A DNA stretch of 64,000 nt from Verrucomicrobiales bacterium (GCA_016793885.1 JAEUHE010000031.1:1-64000), one strand, 5' to 3'. Positions 1 to 8,687 are shown, counted from the stretch's first letter. Translations and numbers: made by a program. Notes: generated by a model from the sequence alone, not told the origin.

Positions 1-239
1 GACCCAGTCCGTCCTCTCCTTCTCAATCTTTTGCTTTCTTCCACGGGCACACTTGGCGATCCAGACTTCGATTAGTTATTTCGAACAATTTCCCTTCGGT
101 CTTTGTTGACAAACCACATACCCGTCCTTCGCGGTTCAACAGTCCTCGGAGTGCTTCCCGAATTCCGTCCTACCCGTTTAGGCTAGGCCACTCGAACGCG
201 CTCGACAACCGGACCGGGAGAATTGAACCTTCGCTCACT

Positions 240-1748
240 ATGAACTCCCCGCGCGTCGCCCTGCTCTTATGCCTGATGGTTCACACTGTCTGGAACAGCT
301 GCCTAGCCGCACCCGCCGAGAGTAGATCTGGGTCGCTCGCCTTCGGCTGGGCGACTGAAACCATCACCCCGCCCAAGCCGGTCGCGATCGGCGGTCAATA
401 CCACACCCGCATCAGCGGTGACAGTCACGACCCGCTGACGGTGACAGCTCTGGCCCTGGAGACGCGCGATGCGGAAGGAGTCATCGACCAGGTCTTGTGG
501 ATCTCCTGCGACCTGGTTGGGATTCGGAAACGGTCCGTGGATCAGGTGCGACAGCGGATCGCGAAGTCGATCCCTGACTTGGACGTGCGAAAGCTGGTGA
601 TCTCCGCCACTCATACCCACACCGCCCCGGCGATCACTGACGCGAACGAAACGAACCTTCATCCCTATGACTTCGCGGGCAGCTGGGCCTATCGCATTCC
701 GGCCGACCGGAAGGACATCATGCATCCGCTGGCGTATCTCGACTACCTGGAACAACAGATCGCAACGGCGGCGATCCGGGCATGGAAGTCACGACAGCCC
801 GGAGGCTTCAGCTCTGGACTGGGCCATGTCTCCGTCGCTCGTAATCGTCGCGCAGTGTATTTCGATGGCACGACACGGCTCTATGGCGACACCAAAGATC
901 CCGGCTTTTCACACACCGAAGGAGCATCGGACGACTCGCTGGACGGCCTGTTTTTCTGGCGCGGGGGAAAGATGATCGGGATGGTCCTCACCCTTTATTG
1001 CCCATCGCAGTCAGTCGAAGGAGAACTCTATCTCTCGGCGGATTTTTGGTATGACGCCCGAAAAGCCCTCCGTGAACGGTTTTCCCCGGACCTCTTCGTT
1101 CTGCCGCTCAACGGAGCGAGCGGCGACCAATCGCCTCACATCCAGGTGGGCAAGAACGCCGAGCTAGGAATGCTCAAGCGACGCCAATTGGAGTATCGCC
1201 AGGAGATCGGCCGTCGGATTGTGCAATCGGTCACCGATGTCGCCGAGCTTGCCAAGGCGTCGGTGCGCTCCGAGGTGCGGCTGGCCCACCGGGTGGAGCA
1301 GGTGCGACTGCCGGTGTGGAAGGTGTCGGACCAGCGCTTCGCCGAGGCATCGAAGCTCGTTCAAGCCGGAAAAGATCGGCAGAACGACCTAACGAGTCCG
1401 GACTACATCAACTGGCGGGTGAGCCGAACCATGGTCGCACGTTATGAGTTGCAAAAAACAGATCCCTATTACCCCGCAGAAATCCACGTCCTGCGGCTGG
1501 ATGATCTGGCCCTGGCCACGAATCCATTCGAGCTCTATAGCGACTACAGCACCCGGATCAAGGCCCGCAGCCCCGCGACCCAGACCTCAGTGGTGCAGCT
1601 GACCGCGGACTGTCCGGCCTACCTCCCCACCGAGCGTGCGGTTCAAGGAGGCGGTTACAGCGCCCGGATCGACGACGGCGTGGTGGGCCCCGAAGGCGGT
1701 CGCGTGCTCGTGGAGGAGACCACGCGGCTGCTTAAAAGCTTGTGGTGA
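240..1748 (+). CDS. Exported neutral/alkaline ceramidase-like protein
   Basis: Probably an exported hydrolase of the neutral/alkaline non-lysosomal ceramidase N-terminal family, which cleaves N-acyl amide bonds in lipids; the substrate here is unknown. Residues 1-23 form a signal peptide (hydrophobic LLLCLMVHTVW, then SCLA before the cut). Family landmarks are GWATETITPP (36-45), the metal-site stretch SATHTHTAP (122-130) and NGASGDQSPH (291-300), the region of the nucleophilic Ser. At 502 aa it is shorter than full bacterial ceramidases (about 650 aa), so the C-terminal Ig-like domain seems to be missing, as in many family proteins of environmental bacteria. The start is the ATG at 240, which gives a clean leader. 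It stands alone, 80 bases before the next gene on the same strand. The family is fairly sure; true ceramidase activity is not. Confidence 0.8.
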   Translation: MNSPRVALLLCLMVHTVWNSCLAAPAESRSGSLAFGWATETITPPKPVAIGGQYHTRISGDSHDPLTVTALALETRDAEGVIDQVLWISCDLVGIRKRSVDQVRQRIAKSIPDLDVRKLVISATHTHTAPAITDANETNLHPYDFAGSWAYRIPADRKDIMHPLAYLDYLEQQIATAAIRAWKSRQPGGFSSGLGHVSVARNRRAVYFDGTTRLYGDTKDPGFSHTEGASDDSLDGLFFWRGGKMIGMVLTLYCPSQSVEGELYLSADFWYDARKALRERFSPDLFVLPLNGASGDQSPHIQVGKNAELGMLKRRQLEYRQEIGRRIVQSVTDVAELAKASVRSEVRLAHRVEQVRLPVWKVSDQRFAEASKLVQAGKDRQNDLTSPDYINWRVSRTMVARYELQKTDPYYPAEIHVLRLDDLALATNPFELYSDYSTRIKARSPATQTSVVQLTADCPAYLPTERAVQGGGYSARIDDGVVGPEGGRVLVEETTRLLKSLW

Positions 1749-1828
1749 GCGGCTAGCATCGACAAACAAGGGTGAGCAAATGCCAAGCGCTCCCTGTCTG
1801 CGGCGGTCCGAAGTCGCCATATTGCGAT

Positions 1829-4435
1829 ATGAACGACTACGCCCCCACGCCGTCGGAACGCGGTGCTTGTCCGGGCTACCCAAGAAGGGTTGGGATTTGT
1901 TCAGCCCTGACACTGACCATCGCCTCCACTTTCCTCAGCATCAACGCGTGGGGTGATTTAGGATTTGGTTGGGATACCGAGAACAAGGGAGGCTCCGGGA
2001 GCTGGTTCGACTCTGACCACTGGACACCGAAAGGCATCCCGGGAACTCAGGATTCCGCCAATACCTTTGTCACCATTAACGCACCGTCCACAGGCCTCGA
2101 GGAAAGTTCAGTCAGCCTGCCCTGCTGCCTGTCCATCGCGATCAACTCTCTCACCCTCGGGCCACGAACGTCCCCTCTCCCGACCGACGTTGTTGGAACC
2201 AACAGCCTCACGGTCCAACAGTCCGCAGCGCTTGGGTTCTTACGAAGCCCGGCCAATCCGTCGCCAGCGATCCACAACTCGGGTCTAATCTATGTCTACG
2301 GGGTCCTCGGCTCAGGAATTGGGGAGCTTGATCGCACGACCCTTTCCGGCCCCGGCAGAATTCTTCTCTTTCACTCCGGACAACATCTCATCGGACAATT
2401 CGAAAGCCAGCAGACAATCGAAGGAGAGGGGGATATCATGGGTGTGATGGTGAATCGTGCCTCGATCCGCGCCGCCCATGGCGGCACTCTGAGACTTTAT
2501 GCTTCGGTCGACAACGACGGAGGCATGCTCACGACCGATGGCGCTGCAGCCGATCCTTTCAGGAGCGTCCTGCTCATCGGCTCTCGCGTCACGGGTGGTG
2601 TGATCGATGCGAATGGAGGCGGGGTGCGTTTCGCAACATCCGAAGCGTTGAAGGGAGTAACTCTGATCGGCGGACCGATGGGAGTTGAATGGCCGGGACT
2701 TCGTTTTGAGGGCGCGAACCAACTTCAAACCAATGCGGTGTTGTCGGCTGCGGGAATCGGCGTCCAGCCTGGATTGAGTCCGGTGACGGTGACTCTGGCG
2801 GACCAAGCCAGACTCACGAATAACGGTGTCGTTCGGTTGGAGACCTCTGAGAACAGGCTCGGCATCCTTGACAAGTCCTCGTCGATTGGCAGCACCGCCA
2901 CCCTGGGGGGGACCGGGCGGGTGATTCTGAATGGCAGCCGAAGTTCTGTGGACATCGGCCCCCTGAGCGAGCTGATTCAGGAAACGGATCATACCATCGA
3001 AGGCTTCGGCCAGATCATGGGCGGTACGCTGAGGAATGAGGGTCGAGTGGCGGCGAAAGGCGGAACGATGAAGCTGGCGGCTTTCATCCGAAACGCGGGA
3101 TCTCTTGAATCCGCCGCCAGTGGGGTACTCGAGCTCACGAGCAGCGCCATCATCAGCCGATCCTCCGCTGCTCCGAATCTCCTCTCGCCCGGGGCTGGAG
3201 TCATCCGACTCACCGGAGCGACCGTGGCGGACGGAGAATGGGCGGAAGGCCGGGTGGAGTTGTATCCCCTGCTCTCCGGATCCTCGCCGGCCGTCATCCT
3301 CACCGGCACCCATCACTTTTCCTCGAACGCCGTCGTGGAGTTTGTGACCGGCACGTCTGGACTTGGGGCTGGAATCGCCGTGATACCGGGATCATACGTG
3401 ATTCGGAACGATGGCACGATCCGACTCAATGGAGCGGCGATGCTCTACTCAGGGGATCGGAGCGGAGTGAGTGTGACCAGTGCATTGCTCACAGGATCTG
3501 GAAGATTGCTACTAGTCCCGACTGCGAGCGCTCGTCCAAGTCTTACGACCTATGCGTCCAGTGGCTTTGTAAACGATACTTACCACACCATTCAGGGGGC
3601 CGGAACGCTGAACGCACCGATAGAGAATCGGGGCACGATCATCGTGGAAGATGGCTACCTCGCTCTGAATCGACCCGTCGCTGGGAGCGGGACCCTCCGG
3701 TTAAAGGCATCCGGAAAACTGGCCCTCGGCCCGGGTCTGCATACCGGCAGCCTGCTCATGGAAGACGGGGCGCTCCTTGACAACAACTATTCCGGCACTG
3801 TCATCGAAATCGAAGGGAACCTCTCCTTTGCTCAAACCAACGAGGCCAGTTGGCACAGGGGTAACCCTTCCTTCCTGATGTGCGGAGGCCACGGAGTCCA
3901 AAGATTGGAGATCGGGGGTACCGACCTGGGGGCGACATGGTCGGGGTTCAGCACTCCGAACTTTCAACTCCAAAAACTGATAGTTCAGGGAGACGGAACG
4001 CGGGTCGTGCTGACCGACTCGATCAACAACGGAAACCGCTCCTCCTCATCAGAGGCGCTTTACGCCACGACGCTCACCGTTCTCCCCGGAGCAACGCTGA
4101 ATCTGAACGGACGGGTGATCTACTCGGTGCTGACGGGAACTCCTCATAGGGTAATCGCCGGTGAGGGCGATCTCTTCGGGGGCGGTCAGATCGTTGATCT
4201 ACCCGAGGCTGAGATGGTGGCTTTGTCGGTAGCTCGCGTTCCGTTGGGAAACTCGCATGTCTGGGTGGTGAGTTGGCCTTCGCCTGCCGAGGGGTGGGTC
4301 CTGCAGGAGAATACGTCGACGATCCAGTCGGCCGTGTGGAGCAACGTGGCTGGACCGATCCAGGACGATGGAATCCGCAGGAGCGTGGTGATCCATCCAG
4401 TGGGCGTCAGCAAATTCTATCAGCTAATCAGGTAG
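1829..4435 (+). CDS. Large exported beta-helix repeat protein
   Basis: An exported surface or adhesin-like protein of about 868 aa; no enzymatic domain is visible. After a hydrophobic leader (CSALTLTIASTFLSINAWG) it is built of loosely repeated units of the form N-x-G-x-[IVL]-x(4)-G-x-[LM]-x-L, for example NEGRVAAKGGTMKLAAFIRN and NRGTIIVEDGYLALNRPV. These are typical of autotransporter-like right-handed beta-helix proteins. The last 50 residues (SWPSPAEGWVLQENTS to KFYQLIR) match a C-terminal motif also found in two other exported proteins of this window. The start is uncertain: an in-frame GTG at 1772 would add 19 residues, and neither start has a good Shine-Dalgarno sequence. There is no autotransporter barrel. 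Confidence 0.65.
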   Translation: MNDYAPTPSERGACPGYPRRVGICSALTLTIASTFLSINAWGDLGFGWDTENKGGSGSWFDSDHWTPKGIPGTQDSANTFVTINAPSTGLEESSVSLPCCLSIAINSLTLGPRTSPLPTDVVGTNSLTVQQSAALGFLRSPANPSPAIHNSGLIYVYGVLGSGIGELDRTTLSGPGRILLFHSGQHLIGQFESQQTIEGEGDIMGVMVNRASIRAAHGGTLRLYASVDNDGGMLTTDGAAADPFRSVLLIGSRVTGGVIDANGGGVRFATSEALKGVTLIGGPMGVEWPGLRFEGANQLQTNAVLSAAGIGVQPGLSPVTVTLADQARLTNNGVVRLETSENRLGILDKSSSIGSTATLGGTGRVILNGSRSSVDIGPLSELIQETDHTIEGFGQIMGGTLRNEGRVAAKGGTMKLAAFIRNAGSLESAASGVLELTSSAIISRSSAAPNLLSPGAGVIRLTGATVADGEWAEGRVELYPLLSGSSPAVILTGTHHFSSNAVVEFVTGTSGLGAGIAVIPGSYVIRNDGTIRLNGAAMLYSGDRSGVSVTSALLTGSGRLLLVPTASARPSLTTYASSGFVNDTYHTIQGAGTLNAPIENRGTIIVEDGYLALNRPVAGSGTLRLKASGKLALGPGLHTGSLLMEDGALLDNNYSGTVIEIEGNLSFAQTNEASWHRGNPSFLMCGGHGVQRLEIGGTDLGATWSGFSTPNFQLQKLIVQGDGTRVVLTDSINNGNRSSSSEALYATTLTVLPGATLNLNGRVIYSVLTGTPHRVIAGEGDLFGGGQIVDLPEAEMVALSVARVPLGNSHVWVVSWPSPAEGWVLQENTSTIQSAVWSNVAGPIQDDGIRRSVVIHPVGVSKFYQLIR

Positions 4436-4485
4436 CGCTATTCACGAAGCGTTGCCAGAACCTCGCTAGAAAGTGGTCGGGAATG

Positions 4486-4560
4486 AAATTCTCATAACCC
4501 CTTTCCATCCGAGTCATTCGAGAAATCCGTGGTGAAAACTCCTTGTTTTCGGGTTCAACT
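4486..4560 (+). repeat. Dispersed ATCCGTG-type repeat, copy 1 (diverged)
   Basis: About 75 bases just after the beta-helix gene match copies near 33.85 kb and 55.44 kb. A C-rich lead-in is followed by the core ATCCGAG-TC-ATTCGAG-AA-ATCCGTG-GT, which is three 9-base units with two changed bases, and then an A/T-rich tail. The core begins near 4508. No protein is encoded here; the rest of 4436-4674 holds nothing else I can recognise. Confidence 0.7.
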
Positions 4561-4674
4561 CCCCATGGCTCTCCGCGACACACCTCTCATCTCTTTCCGT
4601 GCCCTCTGGGCCCACCAGGGCTCGACGGAGTTTCTCTGACCTGGACCCACTCCGGAGTCCGCGAACCGGCCCAC

Positions 4675-4716
4675 AAAAAAAAGCGGCGCAAATCTAACAT
4701 TTGCGCCGCTTTTTTT
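4675..4716 (-). terminator. Rho-independent terminator (probably bidirectional)
   Basis: A perfect 13-base stem (AAGCGGCGCAAAT at 4681-4693 paired with 4699-4711) with a 5-base loop is flanked by an A run on the left and a T run on the right. It can therefore stop transcription in either direction. It lies 35 bases beyond the 3' end of the tRNA gene and most likely ends that transcript. Confidence 0.85.
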
Positions 4717-4750
4717 CGTTGACCCATTTTTCCAAACAGAACTGGAAAAA

Positions 4751-4826
4751 TGGTGGAGCCGACAGGTCTCGAACCTGCGACCCCCACAATGCCATTGTGG
4801 TGCTCTACCAACTGAGCTACGACCCC
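4751..4826 (-). tRNA. tRNA-Ala (anticodon GGC)
   Basis: On the minus strand this 76-base gene folds into a full cloverleaf. The acceptor stem is GGGGTCG paired with CGGCTCC, the D-arm is AGCTCAGTTGGTAGAGC, the anticodon stem is CCACA/TGTGG with loop ATGGCAT (anticodon GGC, reading GCC), and the T-arm carries GGTTCGAGACC. The G3:U70 wobble pair, the identity element of alanine tRNA, is present. The 3' CCA is encoded in the DNA (4751-4753). It is followed by a strong terminator. Confidence 0.96.
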
Positions 4827-5034
4827 AGCCAACGGAGGCAAAAATATATGGAGCACCCCTAGGGTTGTCAAAGGCTAAGTGGAATTTTCGGGAGGACATT
4901 CTTAGGGAATAAACCCGCTCAAACCGAAAAGGCCCTTTCAAAACCCACTGCCGATGGAGGTATCCCTTCAGCTGTCCCTTCTCCAGAAACAGGAGTCCCA
5001 ACCTATTGATTTTCAAATATCGGCTGTCTCTCTA

Positions 5035-5091
5035 GCACGCAGTGCCCTCTAGCAGAAAACGCCGCCGGCGCGATGTGGCGTTTGCTGCTAG
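5035..5091. repeat. Dispersed palindromic repeat GCACGCAGTGCC, copy 1
   Basis: The unit begins GCACGCAGTGCC, then forms a hairpin whose 15-base arms (5049-5063 and 5077-5091, ending GTTTGCTGCTAG) pair with one mismatch around CGCCGGCG. A second copy at 55673-55722 shares the 12-base head, the CCGCCGGCG centre and the GTTTGCTGCTAG end. It is a REP-like element; no transposase is seen nearby. Confidence 0.75.
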
Positions 5092-5099
5092 AAACGAAG

Positions 5100-5148
5100 A
5101 GGCGGGTTTTGGCTTACACACAGAACAATTATTCGCCAAAACCCGCCT
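5100..5148. repeat. 14-bp perfect inverted repeat
   Basis: AGGCGGGTTTTGGC at 5100-5113 is repeated exactly in inverted form at 5135-5148 around a 21-base A/T-rich loop. It follows directly after the palindromic repeat that ends at 5091 and precedes TTTCTTC. It could act as a plus-strand terminator, or it may be part of the same mobile repeat cluster. Confidence 0.7.
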
Positions 5149-5594
5149 TTCTTCATCCTCTGAAGAAATTCGTAGAACTGATACCCTTCAGTTCATGAGG
5201 GGCCCCCACTTCGCCTGACACAGCGTTCGGAGACACTGACAAGGAAATCATTCAACGCGTTGCTGCCGGGAAATGGCCACAGTTTCGTTGAGTTTCTGAG
5301 GGAAGCGCAGAAAGGAAGGGAGAAGTGAACGCCAATGGACTGAGCCATGATAGCGGCCAAAACGACACCAGGAAAACGGTCGCAGCGATCCTCCAAGGGA
5401 CAAAACTGGAGACTGGTCGGCATCACTGCAGACAACATAAGTTACTTCAGTACGTTCGGCTTCTGGACTAGGGACAACCTAAGGGATTAACGCCGTTTGT
5501 AAAGGCGAAATCGGTTCTAAAGGAAGCAAGCGGGCAGCGAAATCGGGGTAAGGCTGTCGGCCGATCCAGTTTTGCAGGAGACACTCGTTAACTC

Positions 5595-5707
5595 GTATGG
5601 AGTTCCGCCTTTAGGCGGTTCCCCTGGGCGTTTTAAGCGTTGGACGGCCAATTCTATGCCGCCACGTCCACTCGTGCGCCTTTCCGCCTAAAGGCGGAAC
5701 TCCATAC
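5595..5707. repeat. 24-bp perfect inverted repeats flanking 65 bases
   Basis: The 24-base arm beginning GTATGGAGTTCCGCC (5595-5618) recurs exactly inverted at 5684-5707. Each arm also contains its own small palindrome, CCGCCTttAGGCGG. The 65 bases between them encode nothing. A degenerate relative (GCAGGAACTCCAT, then CCGCCTTCAGGCG) appears at about 30422-30524. The layout resembles a miniature inverted-repeat element; no target-site duplication is obvious. Confidence 0.75.
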
Positions 5708-5759
5708 AGGGTACCAGGGCCTCAACAGGAATTAATGACGCCCGAGCACCCCGGGGAAA

Positions 5760-6617
5760 CTACTCGATGTAGAGTAAATTCTGCAGTTCGAGCACGGCCA
5801 CGCTCATAATCGGATACCGTTTGTTCGGATCACGATCGAGGCACTTGACGATCAGCCGAGACAGTGCTGGAGGAAGCTGAGGGTTGTGATCCAAGGGCGT
5901 TTTGAGGTTCCCTTCACGTTGTCTCCGCAGGATTTCATCCGCGCTGTCGCCTGGGAATGGCTTCTGCCCCGTCACCAACTCGTAGGCCGAAACCCCGTAT
6001 GCGAAAATATCAACCCGATGATCGATCGGCTCCCGAAGTAATTGTTCGGGAGCCATATAGGCCGGCGTACCGGGATTCTTAGCAAGTTTGATCGGCTTAT
6101 CCGGACGCTTCTGAGCGAGGTCAAAGTCGACCAGCCGAACATGGCCGTCCCGATTTACCAGGACGTTCTCCGGTTTAAAGTCCAGATGCATGAATCCGCT
6201 GTCATGGACATGCTCCAGAGCCACCGCCATATCTATCAAGATGTTACCAACGTGTTGATGGAGGATCTCATCCCCAGACACAAGCAACTGCTTCAGGTTG
6301 GCACCCTCCACGTACTCCATCTGACAATAGTGAATCCCCTCGATTTTGCCGTGCTCGAAGTAGCCGATCACGTAGTCGTGGTTGTGGATTTGCGACAGGA
6401 TCTCGCATCCCTGGATAAAACGGTTGCGAGTTGTGAAATCCAGCAGGGTGGTGGGACGGAGGAGACGGAGCGCGCAGGTTTTCCCGGAAGGGTCGGTGGC
6501 CAGCCAAATATCGGCCATTCCGCCACTGTTCACCAACTCTTGCAGGTAATACTTACCAAACGGGCCGGGTTGACGGCACGGTTCGGGGCGCTGCGCATTG
6601 CTTTCTGGATAAACCAT
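5760..6617 (-). CDS. Degenerate Hanks-type Ser/Thr protein kinase
   Basis: A 285-aa soluble protein that is essentially a single kinase domain, with no membrane or sensor part. The order is as expected: glycine loop NSGGMA (30-35), HLDFKPEN catalytic loop (144-151), metal site at 164-166, MAPE (188-191) and VDIFAYG. Several key places deviate. The first and third loop glycines are Asn and Ala, the VAIK lysine is Arg (ALRLL, R51), HRD is HLD, and DFG is DFD. The catalytic Asp (D146), Lys148 and Asn151 remain. It may be a weak kinase or a pseudokinase. The start was set at 6617 because AGGAAG sits 6 bases upstream; a longer reading to 6935 adds a low-complexity Arg-rich stretch unlike kinases. 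It diverges from the next gene. Confidence 0.82.
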   Translation of the reverse strand: MVYPESNAQRPEPCRQPGPFGKYYLQELVNSGGMADIWLATDPSGKTCALRLLRPTTLLDFTTRNRFIQGCEILSQIHNHDYVIGYFEHGKIEGIHYCQMEYVEGANLKQLLVSGDEILHQHVGNILIDMAVALEHVHDSGFMHLDFKPENVLVNRDGHVRLVDFDLAQKRPDKPIKLAKNPGTPAYMAPEQLLREPIDHRVDIFAYGVSAYELVTGQKPFPGDSADEILRRQREGNLKTPLDHNPQLPPALSRLIVKCLDRDPNKRYPIMSVAVLELQNLLYIE

Positions 6618-6769
6618 CGATTCTTCCTGATCCTTAAGCGAATGTCGGCAGTCCTTACCGGCTTCTGAAGGAAATCGATCTACAAAAGCACTTCGCTTTC
6701 GGTAAGTAACACGGCTGTAACGCTGGCGCAATGGAATACAACATCCAGTCCGGAGCTTGATTTTGGCCC

Positions 6770-7705
6770 TTGGCACACCGCGCCTGGGTTTTCTACGGTG
6801 CCGGGGTGCGCCCCTTGAAAGGCCTAGTTTGTTACTTGCTCGTGGTTTTTCTGGGAGCAGCCCTGCTCGCCCCAGCACTCTACCACCTTGTACAGGCGCT
6901 GAGCCCCGCAGCTGAGTGGATTCAGCGCCTGGCAAACCAACCCTTCCATCGCTATGTCAACCGTTGCCTCATTTTCCTAGCCCTGGTGGGACTCTGGCCT
7001 TTGTTGGGCGCACTCGGAGCGCGGTCTTGGAAGGCCGTCGGCATCGTCTCTCCACGAGGTCGATTCCGCGAACTTGGGTTCGGTTTTGCGCTGGGGCTGA
7101 GCTCCCTGGCCGCCCTCGCCGCCATCGCCCTCCTGTCCGGGACCCGCGCCATCTCCCCAACCCTCACCACGGAATGGGTAATCCGCGTGGCGATCCAGGC
7201 AAGCCTGTCCGGCCTCGGGGTGGCCATCGTCGAGGAACTGCTCTTCCGCGGCGCACTCTACGGTCGATTTCGTTCCGTTTTGGGACACCCGTTAAGCCTG
7301 CTGCTCAGCAGCGCCCTCTATACCCTGGTCCACTTCTTCGAGCGGCCCCCCGCTCCCCATTCCATCGACTGGTCGGCAGGATTCATCACGCTCAGTCACA
7401 TGTTCCAGGGACTCTCGGATTGGAAGACCTCGCTGCCGGCGTTTCTAACTCTCAACTTGGTCGGATTCACGCTGGCGCAGCTCTACCATCGAACTGGCGC
7501 TCTCTACGCCCCAATCGCACTCCACGCCGGCTGGATCTTTTGGCTCAAATTCTACGCGGGGGTCACAGTCGCCCAACACCCGGAGTCGGCAACGATCTAC
7601 GGCAGCAGGAAATTGATCGACGGATGGACGGCTTTGGCGGTAATGGGTCTCTGTGCATGGGTGGTAGCCCGATGGCGCCTTCCACGCCAAGGATCAACTC
7701 CATGA
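6770..7705 (+). CDS. CPBP family intramembrane metalloprotease
   Basis: A membrane protein of 311 aa with about eight hydrophobic segments, belonging to the CPBP (CAAX protease/bacteriocin-processing) family. The three signature motifs are visible: EELLFRGALYGRFR (EExxxR, second transmembrane core), LYTLVHFFE (FxxxH-like) and LHAGWIF. The conserved Glu and His residues bind the catalytic metal inside the membrane. The substrate cannot be told from the sequence. The start is unclear: TTG at 6770 or GTG at 6806 (MRPLKGLVCYLLVVFLG), and the second would begin directly before the first membrane segment. It is divergent from the kinase gene; 152 bases between them hold both promoters. Confidence 0.85.
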   Translation: MAHRAWVFYGAGVRPLKGLVCYLLVVFLGAALLAPALYHLVQALSPAAEWIQRLANQPFHRYVNRCLIFLALVGLWPLLGALGARSWKAVGIVSPRGRFRELGFGFALGLSSLAALAAIALLSGTRAISPTLTTEWVIRVAIQASLSGLGVAIVEELLFRGALYGRFRSVLGHPLSLLLSSALYTLVHFFERPPAPHSIDWSAGFITLSHMFQGLSDWKTSLPAFLTLNLVGFTLAQLYHRTGALYAPIALHAGWIFWLKFYAGVTVAQHPESATIYGSRKLIDGWTALAVMGLCAWVVARWRLPRQGSTP

Positions 7706-7803
7706 AAACAGACCAGCCCGCGCGGCCGAGGCTTCAATGCCTCCGGCAGCCCCCAACTCAACTGGGGGTCGATTGTCCGGCCGACTAACTCCAGGTGTCC
7801 CCG

Positions 7804-8541
7804 ATGTACCGATCTGCCTTGCTCCAAGTCTCGGAGGCCCTCCTCTCCTTTCTTTACCCAGAGGTCTGTCAGCTGTGCGACGTCGAATCCGCCAAGCCCG
7901 TTGATGGCTTCGTTTGTTCCTGCTGCCGTGCCCGCCTTCCCACCATCATCCCGCCCTTCTGCTCTCGGTGTGGACTACCCTACCCGGGCGAGGCTTCAGC
8001 CTCATTTGAGTGCAGCAATTGCCATGGGGTAGAGCTCCATTTCTCCTTTGCACGCTCCATCCTGCAAGCGAAGGGCCTGGGCCTGGAGTTGATCCACCGC
8101 TACAAATACCAGCGAGCCTTGTGGTTCGATCCGCTGTTCAAGGACTTGCTCCACCGTGATGTCGCCCCGCTCCTCCCAACGGCCCGCTGGGACGCCATCG
8201 TCGCCGTTCCCCTCCACCCCTTGAAGGAACGCGAACGCGAATTTAACCAGGCCGGACGACTGGCGCAGCTGCTCGGCCAGGTAAGCCAGCTCCCCGTGCT
8301 CCCACATCCGCTCCAAAGGACCATTCCCACCGAGTCCCAAACTCGCCTAACCCGACGCGCCCGCTCTCTCAATGTCCGAACGGCCTTTGCCCCCAAAACC
8401 CCCCTTCCCAACTGGGCACGCCGTATCATCCTGTTCGATGACGTCCTCACCACCGGCGCAACCACTAACGCCTGCGCTCGCGTGCTCCGCCACATGGGTG
8501 CCGAAGAAATCGGTGTGTGGACTATCGCTCGCGGCCTGTAA
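7804..8541 (+). CDS. comF: ComF family phosphoribosyltransferase-like protein
   Basis: A 245-aa ComF/GntX family protein, which in competent bacteria helps take in transforming DNA and is otherwise of unclear role. The N-terminal part has the double zinc ribbon (CQLC, CSCC, CSRCG, CSNCHG, residues about 19-76). The C-terminal part is a type I phosphoribosyltransferase fold with the PRPP loop ILFDDVLTTGATT. Length and order match the family. The ATG at 7804 has AGG 8 bases upstream; a GTG at 7795 is also possible. No other competence gene is close, so context says little about function. Confidence 0.88.
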   Translation: MYRSALLQVSEALLSFLYPEVCQLCDVESAKPVDGFVCSCCRARLPTIIPPFCSRCGLPYPGEASASFECSNCHGVELHFSFARSILQAKGLGLELIHRYKYQRALWFDPLFKDLLHRDVAPLLPTARWDAIVAVPLHPLKEREREFNQAGRLAQLLGQVSQLPVLPHPLQRTIPTESQTRLTRRARSLNVRTAFAPKTPLPNWARRIILFDDVLTTGATTNACARVLRHMGAEEIGVWTIARGL

Positions 8542-8648
8542 CGTTATCGGATGGCATTTTATGGGAATAGGCCCGAATCCAGCTGTGTTCAGCCACGGAT
8601 CGAACGGGCTGCGTCGGCGACTGTCTTTACTTTCAGTGTTGCGTGAAT

Positions 8649-8674
8649 GGGCCGAACCCGGCAGGTTCAGGCCC
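8649..8674 (+). promoter_or_regulatory. Hairpin in the leader before accD
   Basis: GGGCCGAACC and GGTTCAGGCCC can pair with one bulged base around a five-base loop, ending 14 bases before the accD start. A looser copy of the same sequence (GGCCCGAATCC...GTTCAGCC) lies about 80 bases upstream, so the leader seems to contain a partial duplication. No T run follows, so it is not a normal terminator. A role in accD control is only a guess. Confidence 0.35.
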
Positions 8675-8687
8675 GTATCCGAGCGAT

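Larger units (their letters stand above)
4827..5759. other. 933-base gap without a convincing gene, rich in palindromes
   Basis: No open frame in this stretch has the look of a real protein. An 81-codon frame at 5193-5438 on the minus strand has no recognisable motif and no ribosome-binding site. The gap holds three separate inverted-repeat structures, listed on their own (5035-5091, 5100-5148 and 5595-5707). It may be a landing zone for small repeats next to the tRNA gene. It also includes the promoter region of the tRNA. Confidence 0.6.

Noticed and set aside
4508-4535. CRISPR array
   Set aside because: The ATCCGTG units are short, directly adjacent and few, with no unique spacers and no cas genes.
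4555-5016. Open frames across the tRNA region on the minus strand (153 and 94 codons)
   Set aside because: They read through the complete tRNA-Ala gene and its terminator, so they are not real proteins.
5193-5438. 81-codon minus-strand frame in the long gap
   Set aside because: No ribosome-binding site, no motif, odd composition; it may be a decayed fragment but nothing supports a gene.
6618-6935. Longer N-terminus for the kinase
   Set aside because: It would overlap the divergent CPBP gene and encodes a low-complexity basic stretch; a good ribosome-binding site lies before the ATG at 6617.
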